From the NCBI RefSeq assembly GCF_900107165.1, contig NZ_FNOY01000004.1, positions 30,718 to 94,717 of the forward strand: DNA of 64,000 bases, in the 5' to 3' direction. Every line of letters starts with the position of its first letter. The first letter of the stretch is position 1. The position numbers and the translations under genes are program-made. This stretch comes from Nitrosomonas halophila. Its GTDB lineage: Bacteria; Pseudomonadota; Gammaproteobacteria; Burkholderiales; Nitrosomonadaceae. This document shows, piece after piece, positions 29,716-39,544 of this stretch. The notes beneath the pieces were generated by a model, which did not search any database, was not told where the DNA came from, and saw only the letters and a program-made list of their open reading frames with translations.

Positions 29716-29873
29716 TACTCCGTTCCGCCAAACCGCTTACATGAAATCGCGCCTTCGCCTGTCATGCGTTGTTGCAAATCCTCGCCATAGCTACGGCTAT
29801 GACTGCGGTTTGCGCCTAGCCTGGCAGGCGAATCCATCGATTTCATTTGTAAGCTAATTGACGGAACGGAGTA
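29716..29873. repeat. 158-bp MITE-like element, CTAG duplications
   Basis: Terminal repeats TACTCCGTTCCG and CGGAACGGAGTA, with further matching in GCTTACATGAAATCG/CGATTTCATTTGTAAGC, flanked by CTAG at 29712-29715 and 29874-29877. The CTAG (YTAR) duplication is that of the IS5 group. There is no coding capacity. It separates the carbamoyltransferase-like gene from asnB and lies exactly in the former's stop codon. Confidence 0.87.
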
Positions 29874-30103
29874 CTAGTCTTGCCTGCCCTGCTACTATGG
29901 CCACCCCCCGGCGTTCACGGCTGGGCATCTGCTTGCCGCCCCAAATACAATGTTCCAGATAAACGTGCCCCTGTTCACATGAAGCACAATCTTTCTGGAC
30001 GCCACTGCTGGCCGAGAAACTCTGGCAACTCTGGCCGGAGAACCTGTTTCCATGAATCTTTACTCGCACCACGCTTGCGTGGCGCCACAACTAGGAGCTG
30101 ATA

Positions 30104-32113
30104 ATGTGCGGAATCGCCGGCATCTTTGCCAACTCCCCTGAACGAAATATAGACTCCCAGATATTGGTCAATATGGCCGCCATCATGCATCATCGAGGGC
30201 CGGATAACTATGGCTACTGCAATCCCAAACAAGTCGGCATCGGCATGAGTCACGCCCGGCTATCGATCATCGACCTGAATGAAGCCCGGGGCCGCCAGCC
30301 CTTTATTTTGCACGGCGGTCAAATCATTTTTGCGCACAATGGCGAATTCTATGATTATCAACGCCTGCGTGGCGAGCTGACCATGCAGGGCGTACGCTTT
30401 GAGACAAAAAGTGATTCCGAAATCGTACCGCATCTCTATCTGCAGACCGGCATGGATCACACCCTGCGACAACTGCGCGGTGAATTCGCTTTCTCTCTTT
30501 ACGACGAACAGACCGACACCCTGTATCTCGTCCGTGACAGATTTGGCATCAAGCCCCTTTACTGGTCCCAGACCGCCAATCACATTGTTTTCGGCTCGGA
30601 GATCAAGGCGATACTGGCCCATCCGGAGGTCACCCCGGCATTCGACAGCCAAGGATTATTTCATCAATTGATCCAGGTAATGGTGCCGGGTACAACCGCT
30701 TTTAAAGGCGTGCATCAGGTCGAACCTGGCCACATGCTGAAAATCACGCGCCGGAACAGTGAGTTTCAGGTTGAGACCATTAAATACTGGGACATGCATT
30801 TTCCAGTCCCGGCAGAACGCGCCAGGCATGATGACGAATATTATATTACCGGCGTGCGCGACCAATTGCTGCAGGCCGTGCAGCTGAGACTGAATGCCGA
30901 TGTGCCGGTCGGTTGTTATTTATCGGGCGGCATAGATTCCTGCTCCATTCTCGGACTGGCTTCCGCAATCTCTCAGGAGCCGATCCGTGCGTTCACCATC
31001 AGTTTCGACGACGAAGCATATGACGAAGCCAGCATCGCCGCTGAAATGGCGCATGCCGTAGGAGCCGAACAAGATGTTCTGAAACTGAACGCCGATCTGC
31101 TATATGATAATTTTGCCCGCACTATCTGGCATACCGAGCGCACCATCTACAATACGCTGGCTGTAGCAAAATTGATGATGAGCCAGCATGTCACACACCA
31201 CCACTATAAAGTGGTATTGACCGGAGAAGGCTCCGATGAGCTATTCGCCGGTTATCCGGCATTCAGAAAGGATATGTTTCTGCATGGCATGGAAGGATTG
31301 CATGCCGAACAAGCCGCCGAATGGCAACACACGCTATCCGAGTCCAACAAGTTGTTCCAGGGTGCAATGCTGCCCAAGGACGAATATGTATCGTCGGCAA
31401 TCAATCGCAAGGTTGGCTTCACTCCCAGCTGCCTGCAACCGTGGCTGGGCTGCTCGGATCTGGCACGTCAGCTGCTGAATGACGAGCGACGGGCAGAGCT
31501 TGCTGATTACGAGCCAGGCGAGGCCATTGCCGCGCGCCTGGATGAAAATTATCTTAAAGACCGCCACCCCCTGGATAAAGCGCAATATGTCTGGATCAAG
31601 ACCATGCTCGAAGGGCAAATCCTCACTTGGGGTGGTGACAGGGTCGATATGGCCAACTCGATGGAAGCCCGGCCGGCCTTTCTCGATCATCATCTGGCAG
31701 AGTTTGCAGCCACCATCCCGCCCGAATTGAGAATCAGGGGAAATAATGAGAAATATGTGCTGAAAGAAGCGATGAAGCATCTGCTGCCAACTACCTTGTA
31801 CGAACGTCAGAAATTTGCCTTCATGGCCCCCCCTGCCCATACGGATGACAAGAAATGGCAGAAACTCAAGGCATTATTTGCCCGTTACGCTTCACCTGAG
31901 CAATTGAAGCAAGCCGGCCTGATCAACGCCGACTATTTGCAATACCTGATGGAAAAGCAGGAAAATAGCGAAACACCGGCCGCCGACAAAATTCAGATCG
32001 ATGCGATACTCAATCATGTGCTGGGCGTCATGTTGCTGCATCACCACTTTATTGAACAGGATCTCTCGCAATTGGCGCACGACAAGGCACAGCAATTGGG
32101 ATGGGTCGTATAG
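30104..32113 (+). CDS. asnB: Asparagine synthetase (glutamine-hydrolysing)
   Basis: A 669-residue amidotransferase. Cys2 in MCGIAGIF is the glutaminase nucleophile, followed by MHHRGPDN, LSIIDL and NGEFYDYQ. The synthetase domain has the PP-loop YLSGGIDSCSILG and LTGEGSDELFAGY. It converts aspartate to asparagine with glutamine and ATP, or makes a related amide; members of similar length are also found in exopolysaccharide and compatible-solute loci. GGAGC lies 7 bases before the start. The 226 bases between the repeat and this start hold no convincing gene. Confidence 0.85.
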   Translation: MCGIAGIFANSPERNIDSQILVNMAAIMHHRGPDNYGYCNPKQVGIGMSHARLSIIDLNEARGRQPFILHGGQIIFAHNGEFYDYQRLRGELTMQGVRFETKSDSEIVPHLYLQTGMDHTLRQLRGEFAFSLYDEQTDTLYLVRDRFGIKPLYWSQTANHIVFGSEIKAILAHPEVTPAFDSQGLFHQLIQVMVPGTTAFKGVHQVEPGHMLKITRRNSEFQVETIKYWDMHFPVPAERARHDDEYYITGVRDQLLQAVQLRLNADVPVGCYLSGGIDSCSILGLASAISQEPIRAFTISFDDEAYDEASIAAEMAHAVGAEQDVLKLNADLLYDNFARTIWHTERTIYNTLAVAKLMMSQHVTHHHYKVVLTGEGSDELFAGYPAFRKDMFLHGMEGLHAEQAAEWQHTLSESNKLFQGAMLPKDEYVSSAINRKVGFTPSCLQPWLGCSDLARQLLNDERRAELADYEPGEAIAARLDENYLKDRHPLDKAQYVWIKTMLEGQILTWGGDRVDMANSMEARPAFLDHHLAEFAATIPPELRIRGNNEKYVLKEAMKHLLPTTLYERQKFAFMAPPAHTDDKKWQKLKALFARYASPEQLKQAGLINADYLQYLMEKQENSETPAADKIQIDAILNHVLGVMLLHHHFIEQDLSQLAHDKAQQLGWVV

Positions 32114-32142
32114 GAAGTTGATCTAAAAACAAGAGGTTCTTT

Positions 32143-32880
32143 TTGGCAAGCTTAATTCGTGCATTTCTGGCGTCTTTATTACGCAGTGGGCGTGACCTCC
32201 TCCCAATCATCGGCGTAGTCGCTTTTTTTCAGCTGCTCGTGCTGCAACAGGCGCTGCCTCAATTTACTGAAGTGGTGCTCGGCACCTTGCTGGTTGTGGT
32301 TGGGCTGACCTTATTCATCTATGGCCTCGAAATGGGTTTATTCCCGATCGGCGAAAGCATGGCGCACGCATTCGCGCGCAAAGGCAGTATCCCATGGTTG
32401 CTCACCTTTGCTTTTGCACTCGGCTTCAGTACGACCATTGCCGAACCGGCCCTGATCGCCGTTGCTGGCGAAGCTGGCAGGATGGCGGCACAAACGGGCG
32501 TGGTGATGGATACGCCAGCGGCAATCGCCGACTATGCGCTGGGACTGCGTCTAACCGTAGCGCTCGCTGTAGGGTGCGCGGTAATGCTCGGGGTCATCCG
32601 CATCATCAAGGGCTGGCCGATCCATTACCTGATCATTGGTGGTTATGTATGGGTGATCATCATGACACTGTTCGCCCCGGCAGAAATTGTCGGCATTGCT
32701 TATGATTCTGGTGGCGTCACCACTTCCACCATTACGGTACCGCTGGTCACAGCACTCGGTGTCGGTCTGGCGGCTTCGATACGCGGACGTAATCCAATGC
32801 TTGACGGTTTTGGTATCATTGCTTTTGCCTCACTCACCCCGATGATCTTTGTCATGGGATATGGAATAATCATGTCATGA
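32143..32880 (+). CDS. DUF1538 membrane protein (first of a pair)
   Basis: A 245-residue multi-pass protein starting at TTG 32143, with AGAGG 8 bases upstream. It contains the paired DUF1538 signatures [37 protein letters not shown] and [24 protein letters not shown]1538 proteins are putative permeases with no proven substrate. The stop overlaps the start of a second DUF1538 gene by 4 bases, then a PII-like and a CBS-domain gene follow. The arrangement suggests a two-subunit membrane system controlled by a soluble nucleotide sensor. Confidence 0.82.
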   Translation: MASLIRAFLASLLRSGRDLLPIIGVVAFFQLLVLQQALPQFTEVVLGTLLVVVGLTLFIYGLEMGLFPIGESMAHAFARKGSIPWLLTFAFALGFSTTIAEPALIAVAGEAGRMAAQTGVVMDTPAAIADYALGLRLTVALAVGCAVMLGVIRIIKGWPIHYLIIGGYVWVIIMTLFAPAEIVGIAYDSGGVTTSTITVPLVTALGVGLAASIRGRNPMLDGFGIIAFASLTPMIFVMGYGIIMS

Positions 32881-33679
32881 GCTGGTTGCTTGCCCTCTTT
32901 GATACCTTGATTGCAACGCTGGGAGACATCTTTCCCATTGTAGCCATCCTATTCGGTTTTCAGCTCCTGATTCTTCGCCGTCCCCTCACCAATGCGCCAC
33001 GCGTATTGTTCGGTTTTTTGTTCGTATTGCTCGGTTTGACTTTATTCCTGGTTGGATTGGAGCGCGCCCTGTTCCCAATCGGACGATTGATGGCCGAGCA
33101 ATTGACAGCGCCGGATTTTCTAAGGAATGCAGGCCCGTTACAGGATATCCCACTCGCCTGGGCCGATTATTACTGGGTACTGATCTTTGCCTTCACCATT
33201 GGTTTTGCCACAACGCTTGCCGAGCCCTCTCTGATCGCTGTCGCATTGAAAGCCAACCAAGTTTCAGGCGGGCGATCCATGCGACCGCACTACGCATTGC
33301 AGTCGCGCTGGGCGTTGCAACTGGAATCACGCTGGGCGTATTCCGCATTATCACCGGACTGCCGATCCAGTGGTTTATCATTGCCGCTTATGTGGTTGTG
33401 GTGCTCCAGGCTTGGCGGGCACCACGCATGATCGTACCGCTTGCTTTCGACTCGGGTGGAGTTGCCACCTCCACAGTCACCGTACCGATTATCGCTGCGC
33501 TCGGACTGGGACTGGCTGAATCGGTCCCTGGGCGTGATCCGCTCATCGATGGGTTTGGTTTGATTGCATTTGCCTGTCTGTTCCCAATCATAACCGTCAT
33601 GGCCTATGCACAAATTGCCGAATACCGTGCCAGCAGGCGCAAACCAGACCCAGACCCTGATAAGACCAACACCTCATGA
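32877..33679 (+). pseudogene. DUF1538 membrane protein (second of the pair), frameshifted
   Basis: The first frame (32877 to about 33270) gives the same motifs as its partner: LGLTLFLVGLERALFPIGR and GFATTLAEPSLIAVALKA. It then runs into non-homologous residues. The expected continuation, AIHATALRIAVALGVATG then AFDSGGVATSTVTVPII, is in the frame shifted by one base and is open to 33679. The break lies near 33265-33275 in the G-rich GGCGGGCG. Repaired length is about 267 residues. Either a real inactivating mutation or a one-base sequence error; the downstream genes remain intact. Confidence 0.75.
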
Positions 33680-33694
33680 CAAGGAGCGCCTGAA

Positions 33695-34045
33695 GTGCAT
33701 TTCAAACTGATTATCACCTTAGTGGACGATAACAAGACCGAGCGCGTCATGGAAGCTGCCCGCCAATCGGGCGCAACCGGCGCCACCATCATTACCAGTG
33801 CCCGTGGTGAAGGCGTGGAAAGAGCCAAAACCTTTCTGGGCTTGTCACTGGAAACCCAGCGGGATGTCGTGATGCTGCTCGTCGAAGAACATTTGTCCCG
33901 TCTCATTCTTGAAAGAATAGCCGAGGTTGGTGAATTCGACATGACTTCCGGTACCGGGATCGCGTTCCAGATAGACGTTGAGGATGCTGTCGGAGTAGCC
34001 CATCAAATCGAGAAGCTCTCCACCGTCGTGGAGAAGAAGCTATGA
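33695..34045 (+). CDS. PII-like signalling protein
   Basis: A 116-residue protein with the GlnB/PII fold: ITLVDDNKTERVMEAARQSGATGATI at the start, and VMLLVEEHLSRLILERI and GTGIAFQIDVEDAVG at the end. The T-loop region (about 37-56) is unlike GlnB: there is no YRGAEY uridylylation site. GTG start with AAGGAG 9 bases upstream. Such divergent PII-like proteins commonly regulate the membrane transporter encoded next to them by binding nucleotides. Here the targets are probably the two DUF1538 proteins. It overlaps the CBS gene by 4 bases. Confidence 0.8.
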   Translation: MHFKLIITLVDDNKTERVMEAARQSGATGATIITSARGEGVERAKTFLGLSLETQRDVVMLLVEEHLSRLILERIAEVGEFDMTSGTGIAFQIDVEDAVGVAHQIEKLSTVVEKKL

Positions 34046-34470
34046 AAGAAGTCAAATCGGTGCGCGTAAAAGACGTAATGAAACAGGATTTCGACCTGGT
34101 CGATGGCATTATGACCGTGGCCGAAGCGCTCAAGGAAATGCGCAATCCTCATACCGGTGCATTCATCGTTAACAAGCGCTCGACCAATGATGAGTACGGG
34201 ATTGTCATGCTCTCCGACATCGCCAAGAAAGTGCTTGCAAAAGATCGCTCTCCCGCCAGAGTCAATGTCTACGAGATCATGTCCAAGCCGGTACTGGGCG
34301 TATCACCACATATGGACATCCGCTATTGTGCACGCTTGTTCGACCGGTTTGGTCTGTCCCTTGCGCCCGTGATCGATGCTGGCCATGTGGTCGGAGTAGT
34401 CAGTTATACCGATATGGTCATACAGGGCATGCTCAATGAATGGTTGGATGATAACGAGATGAGAGAGTAG
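34042..34470 (+). CDS. CBS-domain protein
   Basis: A 142-residue protein made of two CBS motifs: VKDVMKQDFDLVDGIMTVAEALKEM ... GIVMLSDI (about 8-66) and VYEIMSKPVLGVSPHMDIRYCARLF ... GVVSYTDMV (about 75-130). CBS pairs bind adenine nucleotides and control enzymes or transporters. It overlaps the PII-like gene (ATG inside the end of that gene), so both soluble sensors belong to the DUF1538 operon. No catalytic domain is attached. Confidence 0.87.
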   Translation: MKEVKSVRVKDVMKQDFDLVDGIMTVAEALKEMRNPHTGAFIVNKRSTNDEYGIVMLSDIAKKVLAKDRSPARVNVYEIMSKPVLGVSPHMDIRYCARLFDRFGLSLAPVIDAGHVVGVVSYTDMVIQGMLNEWLDDNEMRE

Positions 34471-34669
34471 ATTTTGTCTAAAATGGCAGCTGACCTGCCA
34501 CATATTATCGTCTTTCCGGTATGGACTGCACACCTTCCCGACCCATGAACAGCACGAGCCTTACCGAAAAGAAAAACCGCCCGCTATCCTCGGATACCTG
34601 TTCACAAGCCGCAAAACCATACAATCCATACCATCTGTCACCCTGATCAATAATGGCGATCACATCCGA

Positions 34670-35179
34670 TCAAGGGAATGCTGGCACCCTGGGTTCCGTA
34701 CTTTCAACTTCCACTTCCGGGATATGCTGTTTCACACGTTCCTCAATTTCTTCAACCCGGGCAGCAGGTACATCGGCCAGCACAAGCATATGCCCAGCTT
34801 CGATTGCCTCTTCGAATTCCTTGATGCGCCGGTTACCAATACTCATTCCCACCATGCCACTTATCCATGCTCCGATCCCAGCGCCCGCCAATGCACCGGC
34901 AAGCAGAACACCGCCAGCAATCACGGTCGAAGCGGGAGGCAGCGCAACCGCAACCAGACCAGCCAATGCGCCCGTAGATCCGCCCACTGCGAGCCCTTGT
35001 TGAACTGCCGGCACAAAATCGCTTTTCTGCAACAAGCTGGCCTCGGGCAAATTTTCAAGCGGCGTGCCGCGCTTGGCAATAACATGGATATGTTTCTCCT
35101 CGATCCGGGCCAATAGCAATTCATCGACAATTTTCTTTGTGACGTCAATATTCGGTACAAGAAAATAGATTCTTCGCAT
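34670..35179 (-). CDS. DUF1269 family membrane-associated protein
   Basis: A 169-residue protein. An N-terminal alpha/beta part (MRRIYFLVPNID ... HIHVIAKRGTPLE) precedes a glycine/alanine-rich hydrophobic centre with two membrane helices (GALAGLVAVALPPASTVIAGGVLLAGALAGAGIGAW) and a C-terminal domain with EEAIEAGHMLVLADVP. This is the plan of DUF1269 stress-type proteins of unknown function. AAGGAGG lies 6 bases before the ATG. It faces the DUF1538 operon across a 200-base gap without genes. Confidence 0.78.
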   Translation of the reverse strand: MRRIYFLVPNIDVTKKIVDELLLARIEEKHIHVIAKRGTPLENLPEASLLQKSDFVPAVQQGLAVGGSTGALAGLVAVALPPASTVIAGGVLLAGALAGAGIGAWISGMVGMSIGNRRIKEFEEAIEAGHMLVLADVPAARVEEIEERVKQHIPEVEVESTEPRVPAFP

Positions 35180-35374
35180 GATAACCTCCTTGAATTAGGT
35201 TAAGAAGCCTGCAGGAAGAGATAAATAAGATATTTTTCATCCCTTCTGGTTCCAATAATAGTGAGCTCTTGCTGTGAAAGCAATGGCAAAGGTATATGTG
35301 CCGTCAATTACTGACAATTCATGCTATCGCAACTGCAACTGGTAGATAAATAGATTCTTGCCCTATCGCAAATT

Positions 35375-37135
35375 TTACATGCGTTTTAACGACCGGCTGA
35401 AACGTGAAGCGGTGAGCGTGACATCCGCCTGCTCCCAGGCTTTTTTAAAACGCGCCTCGATGACACTTGCCTCGCTTGTCTTGTTCTGCGCACGCAAGGC
35501 CTGCAGCAGGCCGAAAAGTGCCCAGCCATTGTCACGATTGCGCCGCAGGTCTTCCCAATAGACGGTCTCGGCTTCATCGGGCAGCCCTGCTTCCAGCAGA
35601 ATCGCTCCCAGCGCCAGACGTGGCGGATAATGCCATTCGGTCGGTTCCGTATAAACCAGACTGTCTTCGTACCGGATTGCACGATCGAGATGTGCGATAG
35701 CGGCATCGAATTCTCCCCGGGCTGCCGCAATTTCACCCGCCAACACTTCCGGCCCAATTTTCAATACGCTGAGCGCCGTATTGCTGGAAAAAAGTGGCAT
35801 ATCCAGCGCAGGATCCTGCACAATCGCGCGCAACTGCTTCAGCTCCTGTTCAGCCAGCGGCAATTGCCCTGTGGCCACATGCGCCAATCCACGCACGTAA
35901 TGCCAGCTGCCTTTGAGAAATAAATTGCCAGCAGGCGGCGCAGGTTCTGCAAGCACTTGCTGCCAATGACCGAAGCGCGCCAGCGTCCAGTAAGGCACCA
36001 CTCGGAAAACCGCAGTGAAAGGCATCTCGCTCAGGACAGCATCGCTGATTTTGCCGGCAATCGCGCGTGCGCTTTCCAGCGCAGCCTGACTCTGGCCGCT
36101 GGCAGTCGCGGCAAACCAGAGGAAATGAATATTATGCGGATAATAGGCCATCGGATATAACCCCTGCGCCCGGCACTGCGCAATATAATCTTCATCGGCA
36201 GCGATCGCCATTTGATTGCTTTTCATGGCATCCGCGTAACGCCCCACGCGCTGATAGATATGCGAAGGCATGTGAATCATATGCCCTGCTGCCGGCATCA
36301 ACGTCAGCAAAGTATCCGCCGCTTGTTCGGCACGCTCGGGTGTGGCCGTTGGCTCCATCAGGTGGATATACATATGCAAGGCGCCAGGATGCTTGGGATG
36401 CCGGCGCAGCACTTCCTCGGTCAAGGCCACGATTTCCTTGGTGCCATCATAGGGCCGGCCATCCCGCATCCAGTAACCCCAGGGGCGCAGATCCATCATC
36501 GACTCCACATAGAACATTGTGATATCCGGATCATCCGGGAAGCGCGCATGCACGTCACGCATCGCATCGGCATAAGCCTTGTCATTCACGATCCGATTGC
36601 TGGCAGTGCCTGAATAGCGCTTTTCCAATGCCAGAATCAGGGCTTGTTCCTTGGGTGTGGCCGAGGCCATGAGCGATTTGGCTTTCTGGATCAGCGCCAG
36701 CGCCTGCGGCTCTTCATTCTCCTCCATCATGGCATTAATGTTCGGGCCCAGTACCAGCGCCTGCCCCCAGTAGGCCATGGCAAGACCAGGGGCAAGCCGG
36801 GCGGCCTCGCGGAAGGCTCGGCGAGCCTCGGCATGATTAAAGCCATAAGCAAGATTGATACCTTGATTGATAAATAGCTGCGCCCTTTCATTGCGCGTAC
36901 TGACTGGAAAAGTATGCACGCCGAGGTTCTGCAGTCTGGGCGCGAGCGCCCCATCCGGCCCCGTTTGATCCGGCACCTCCGCTGCCGCATAGTGGACATG
37001 ATTCGCTGCCAGCTTGGCAGCCTCCCAGCTGTCCCCGGTGTGGACCTGATCTTTGTTCGGCACCTGCGAGCAAGCAATGCCTGTCACGCTTATGGCCAAG
37101 CCTGCCAATAAATACTTGATGGTATGAGTGTTCAT
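35375..37135 (-). CDS. TPR-repeat protein, probable lipoprotein
   Basis: A 586-residue protein from the ATG at 37135, with AAGGAGG directly upstream; the open frame extends 18 codons further. The signal MNTHTIKYLLAGLAISVTGIAC could be a lipoprotein signal, although the residue three before Cys is Gly, which is unusual. The rest is helical with TPR-like units (ARRAFREAARLAPGLAMAYWGQAL, MHMPSHIYQRVGRYADAMKSN, LALGAILLEAGLPDEAETVYWEDL). This kind of protein is widespread in bacteria with no known role. A TetR regulator lies upstream in the same direction. Confidence 0.78.
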   Translation of the reverse strand: MNTHTIKYLLAGLAISVTGIACSQVPNKDQVHTGDSWEAAKLAANHVHYAAAEVPDQTGPDGALAPRLQNLGVHTFPVSTRNERAQLFINQGINLAYGFNHAEARRAFREAARLAPGLAMAYWGQALVLGPNINAMMEENEEPQALALIQKAKSLMASATPKEQALILALEKRYSGTASNRIVNDKAYADAMRDVHARFPDDPDITMFYVESMMDLRPWGYWMRDGRPYDGTKEIVALTEEVLRRHPKHPGALHMYIHLMEPTATPERAEQAADTLLTLMPAAGHMIHMPSHIYQRVGRYADAMKSNQMAIAADEDYIAQCRAQGLYPMAYYPHNIHFLWFAATASGQSQAALESARAIAGKISDAVLSEMPFTAVFRVVPYWTLARFGHWQQVLAEPAPPAGNLFLKGSWHYVRGLAHVATGQLPLAEQELKQLRAIVQDPALDMPLFSSNTALSVLKIGPEVLAGEIAAARGEFDAAIAHLDRAIRYEDSLVYTEPTEWHYPPRLALGAILLEAGLPDEAETVYWEDLRRNRDNGWALFGLLQALRAQNKTSEASVIEARFKKAWEQADVTLTASRFSRSLKRM

Positions 37136-37372
37136 ATACGCCTCCTTAAATTGTTCCCAAGCGGCAGTCATGCCAACTTGATTCGGCACTTACCCAACCC
37201 GGCAATATTGGGCTGGTCAGTGAAAAATACTGCGCTGTTCGGTAGGCAAATTGACAGCGCCTCGATCGCGAGCCGATGCTTGCGCAGATATGACAGACAA
37301 ATCTATTGTCGGGTATTGGGCATCCAATTTGCCCTTGATAAATGACCAGTCCTCTTACTCCGGTTCATAAAA

Positions 37373-37969
37373 CTACGCTCTAAAATAATCACCCAGCAAA
37401 TCCTGGCAACACTGTTTAGCCGGTGCCGATGACTTGTCAATTTTCGATCGCAACATGGCACCCTGCCAAGTATTGACCAATAAATCCGCCATCGCTTTTG
37501 CCGATTTATCCTGTCTAATTGTCCCCTGTTGCTGGGCCCTGGCCAAGCCGGTCTGCAGCAGATCCCGATAACGCTCGACGGCAGTCTGGAGTGATCTCTG
37601 GCAAATCTCGCTCGTATCACCGATTTCACCCATCAGATTACCCAACAGGCAGCCCCCCTGGTAGTCATTTTGTTCGAGCTCGGAGACAAGCTGGTCAAAA
37701 TAATCCACGATCGCTGCAAGCGCATCGGCCTCAGGCTGTTGCAGGCAGGCGCTTAATTGCCTGATGTACGGATCAATATAGTGCTGAATGACTGCGGCAC
37801 CGAAGTCTTCCTTACTGGCAAAATAGTTGTAAAAAGAGCCCTTGGGAATACTGGCCGCATCAAGAATCTCTTGGAGTCCGGTACCATGATAACCCTGCTG
37901 GATCAATATCTTGACGCCATGATTCAGCAAGGTATCTTTTTTCGCTTCTTTTTTCTGTGATGGCAACAT
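37373..37969 (-). CDS. TetR family transcriptional regulator
   Basis: A 198-residue regulator from the ATG at 37969 (open frame to 38029). The N-terminal helix-turn-helix reads ILIQQGYHGTGLQEILDAASIPKGSFYNYFASKEDF, a standard TetR DNA-binding domain. The C-terminal ligand domain contains GCLLGNLMGE and ends DLLVNTWQGAMLRSKIDKS, similar to the NemR/AcuR-type branch that senses electrophiles or acrylate. Its target is not obvious; the TPR gene downstream, after 237 non-coding bases, is one candidate. Confidence 0.85.
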   Translation of the reverse strand: MLPSQKKEAKKDTLLNHGVKILIQQGYHGTGLQEILDAASIPKGSFYNYFASKEDFGAAVIQHYIDPYIRQLSACLQQPEADALAAIVDYFDQLVSELEQNDYQGGCLLGNLMGEIGDTSEICQRSLQTAVERYRDLLQTGLARAQQQGTIRQDKSAKAMADLLVNTWQGAMLRSKIDKSSAPAKQCCQDLLGDYFRA

Positions 37970-38440
37970 ATCAACATAATACGACCGGTTGTCTTGCTTC
38001 GTCAACAAAGACTGAAAATCCACACACATTCGTCAGACCCCGGCAAAGCTGGCGAATGCCGAACCCATCCGTACCGGGTTTGTCATATACACACATCCAG
38101 ACCAGTTTTCCCCGCACTGGCAATCCATGTTTTCAATGTCCGATTTCAAGCAGCATGGTCCATGCAATGCACCATAAAATAGACGAGGAATGATTCTCAG
38201 CTTCGTGCCTCCTGCCAAACATTGCATGGCGCATATATTCTTTTATAACAATATATTATCCAGATAAAATAGCGATCGACCGATTATTCCAAAACAATCG
38301 GCTCGGCACGCCAAAGGATATTTTACGTAACCCTCAAAACTCCGTTAAACTGATAAGATGGCTTATGTCCGCTAGGGCCGCACTCTGAACAGCCGAACGG
38401 GAGCGCGAGCGGCAATTTCAACCACTCTCAGAAGGAAACC
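37970..38440. other. Non-coding gap before the beta-repeat protein
   Basis: About 470 bases between divergent genes. It is AT-rich from 38230 to 38300. No conserved gene or RNA was recognised. Promoters for the TetR gene and for the gene at 38441 must lie here. Confidence 0.45.
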
Positions 38441-39514
38441 ATGTTGAGCAAGAAAGAAACTTCAATCTTATTCCTGTCATTATTCATGGGGCTGGCCGGC
38501 GGATTTCTGTCGCACCAAGGCCTGCCCACTCTATCCGCCTCGGAGCAGGAAATCCCTCCAAATTCCAGAAATGCTCTGCCGCACACTCCACGCATCGCCA
38601 CCGAAGCATTGATCCTGACCGATCAGTCGGGCACACCGCGTGCGCGCTTTGAAATCACTGCCGCAGGAGAACCACAGCTCGTATTGCTGAACAAAAAAGG
38701 CACTGCTCTCGCACAGCTGGGCACCCCAAATGCCGGTCTCCCTGAATTAGTCCTGAATGACAATGAGGGCAAATCGCGGGTCCGCGTGGCCATGACGGCG
38801 GACGGATCGCCGGAACTGGAATTACACGACGCCAAGGGCGCAGGGCGCGCCGCCCTGTTCTTTGTGGATCACAACCCGCGGCTGTTACTGCGTGATCAGG
38901 AAGAAAAACTGGAAGTCACAATGGAGGCCATCCCGGATCAACCGGCCCTGACCATACAAAAGGATGGCAAGACACGCGCCGCCCTGGCACCAGATCATCT
39001 CCTGCTGACTGACAAGGACAATACACCGCGTCTGAGTCTGCGCGTGCACCAGGGGGGCGAACCGAGCATCAGCCTGAAAGACAATGAAGGAAGCCGGTTA
39101 TTATCACTCTCGATACAGCCGCTGCCGAAAACCGAAGAACCCCTGGTCGCGCTATATGACAAAAAAGACCGTCTGCGGGCTGGACTCAATCTCGATGAAG
39201 AGGGCCGGCCCAACTTCATTCTCCGGGATGGCCCCCTGCTATCCCTGGTCGACAAGGCCGGTAAAAACGGGATTTACCTGAGTCTGGAAAAAGATGATCG
39301 GCCCAGCGTTTATTTAAGTGCACTCAATGGACAGCGGGAAGCATTTCTCGGTCTCCGCAAAAAAGGGGAACTGGCGCTGGACTTCATGAACGGCAGTGCC
39401 TTCCCGCGGGCCAGTCTGTTGCTGGATAACGAAGGCGCTCCCCTGCTTCAATTACGCGGCAAGGATGAGAAACTGCTGTGGTCTGCACCAGCATCAGAGG
39501 GAAGCCAACCATGA
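38441..39514 (+). CDS. Exported beta-repeat protein of unknown function
   Basis: A 357-residue protein with an N-terminal signal or anchor (LFLSLFMGLAGGFLS). From about residue 50 the chain is built of 23-26-residue units of the form LxLxDxxGxxRxxLxxxxxGxPxL: for example ILTDQSGTPRARFEITAAGEPQLVLL, ELVLNDNEGKSRVRVAMTADGSPELEL and HLLLTDKDNTPRLSLRVHQGGEPSISL. At least ten units are seen. The pattern predicts a regular beta structure in the envelope. AAGGAAA precedes the ATG. It is convergent with the alginate-export-type gene 30 bases away. No family name is certain. Confidence 0.7.
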   Translation: MLSKKETSILFLSLFMGLAGGFLSHQGLPTLSASEQEIPPNSRNALPHTPRIATEALILTDQSGTPRARFEITAAGEPQLVLLNKKGTALAQLGTPNAGLPELVLNDNEGKSRVRVAMTADGSPELELHDAKGAGRAALFFVDHNPRLLLRDQEEKLEVTMEAIPDQPALTIQKDGKTRAALAPDHLLLTDKDNTPRLSLRVHQGGEPSISLKDNEGSRLLSLSIQPLPKTEEPLVALYDKKDRLRAGLNLDEEGRPNFILRDGPLLSLVDKAGKNGIYLSLEKDDRPSVYLSALNGQREAFLGLRKKGELALDFMNGSAFPRASLLLDNEGAPLLQLRGKDEKLLWSAPASEGSQP

Positions 39515-39544
39515 TGCTTCCCCACTCTCGATCAGGACCCGCAG

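Noticed and set aside
29880..30101. Small plus-strand frame between the repeat and asnB
   Set aside because: Arg/Pro-rich with no ribosome site; looks like non-coding sequence.
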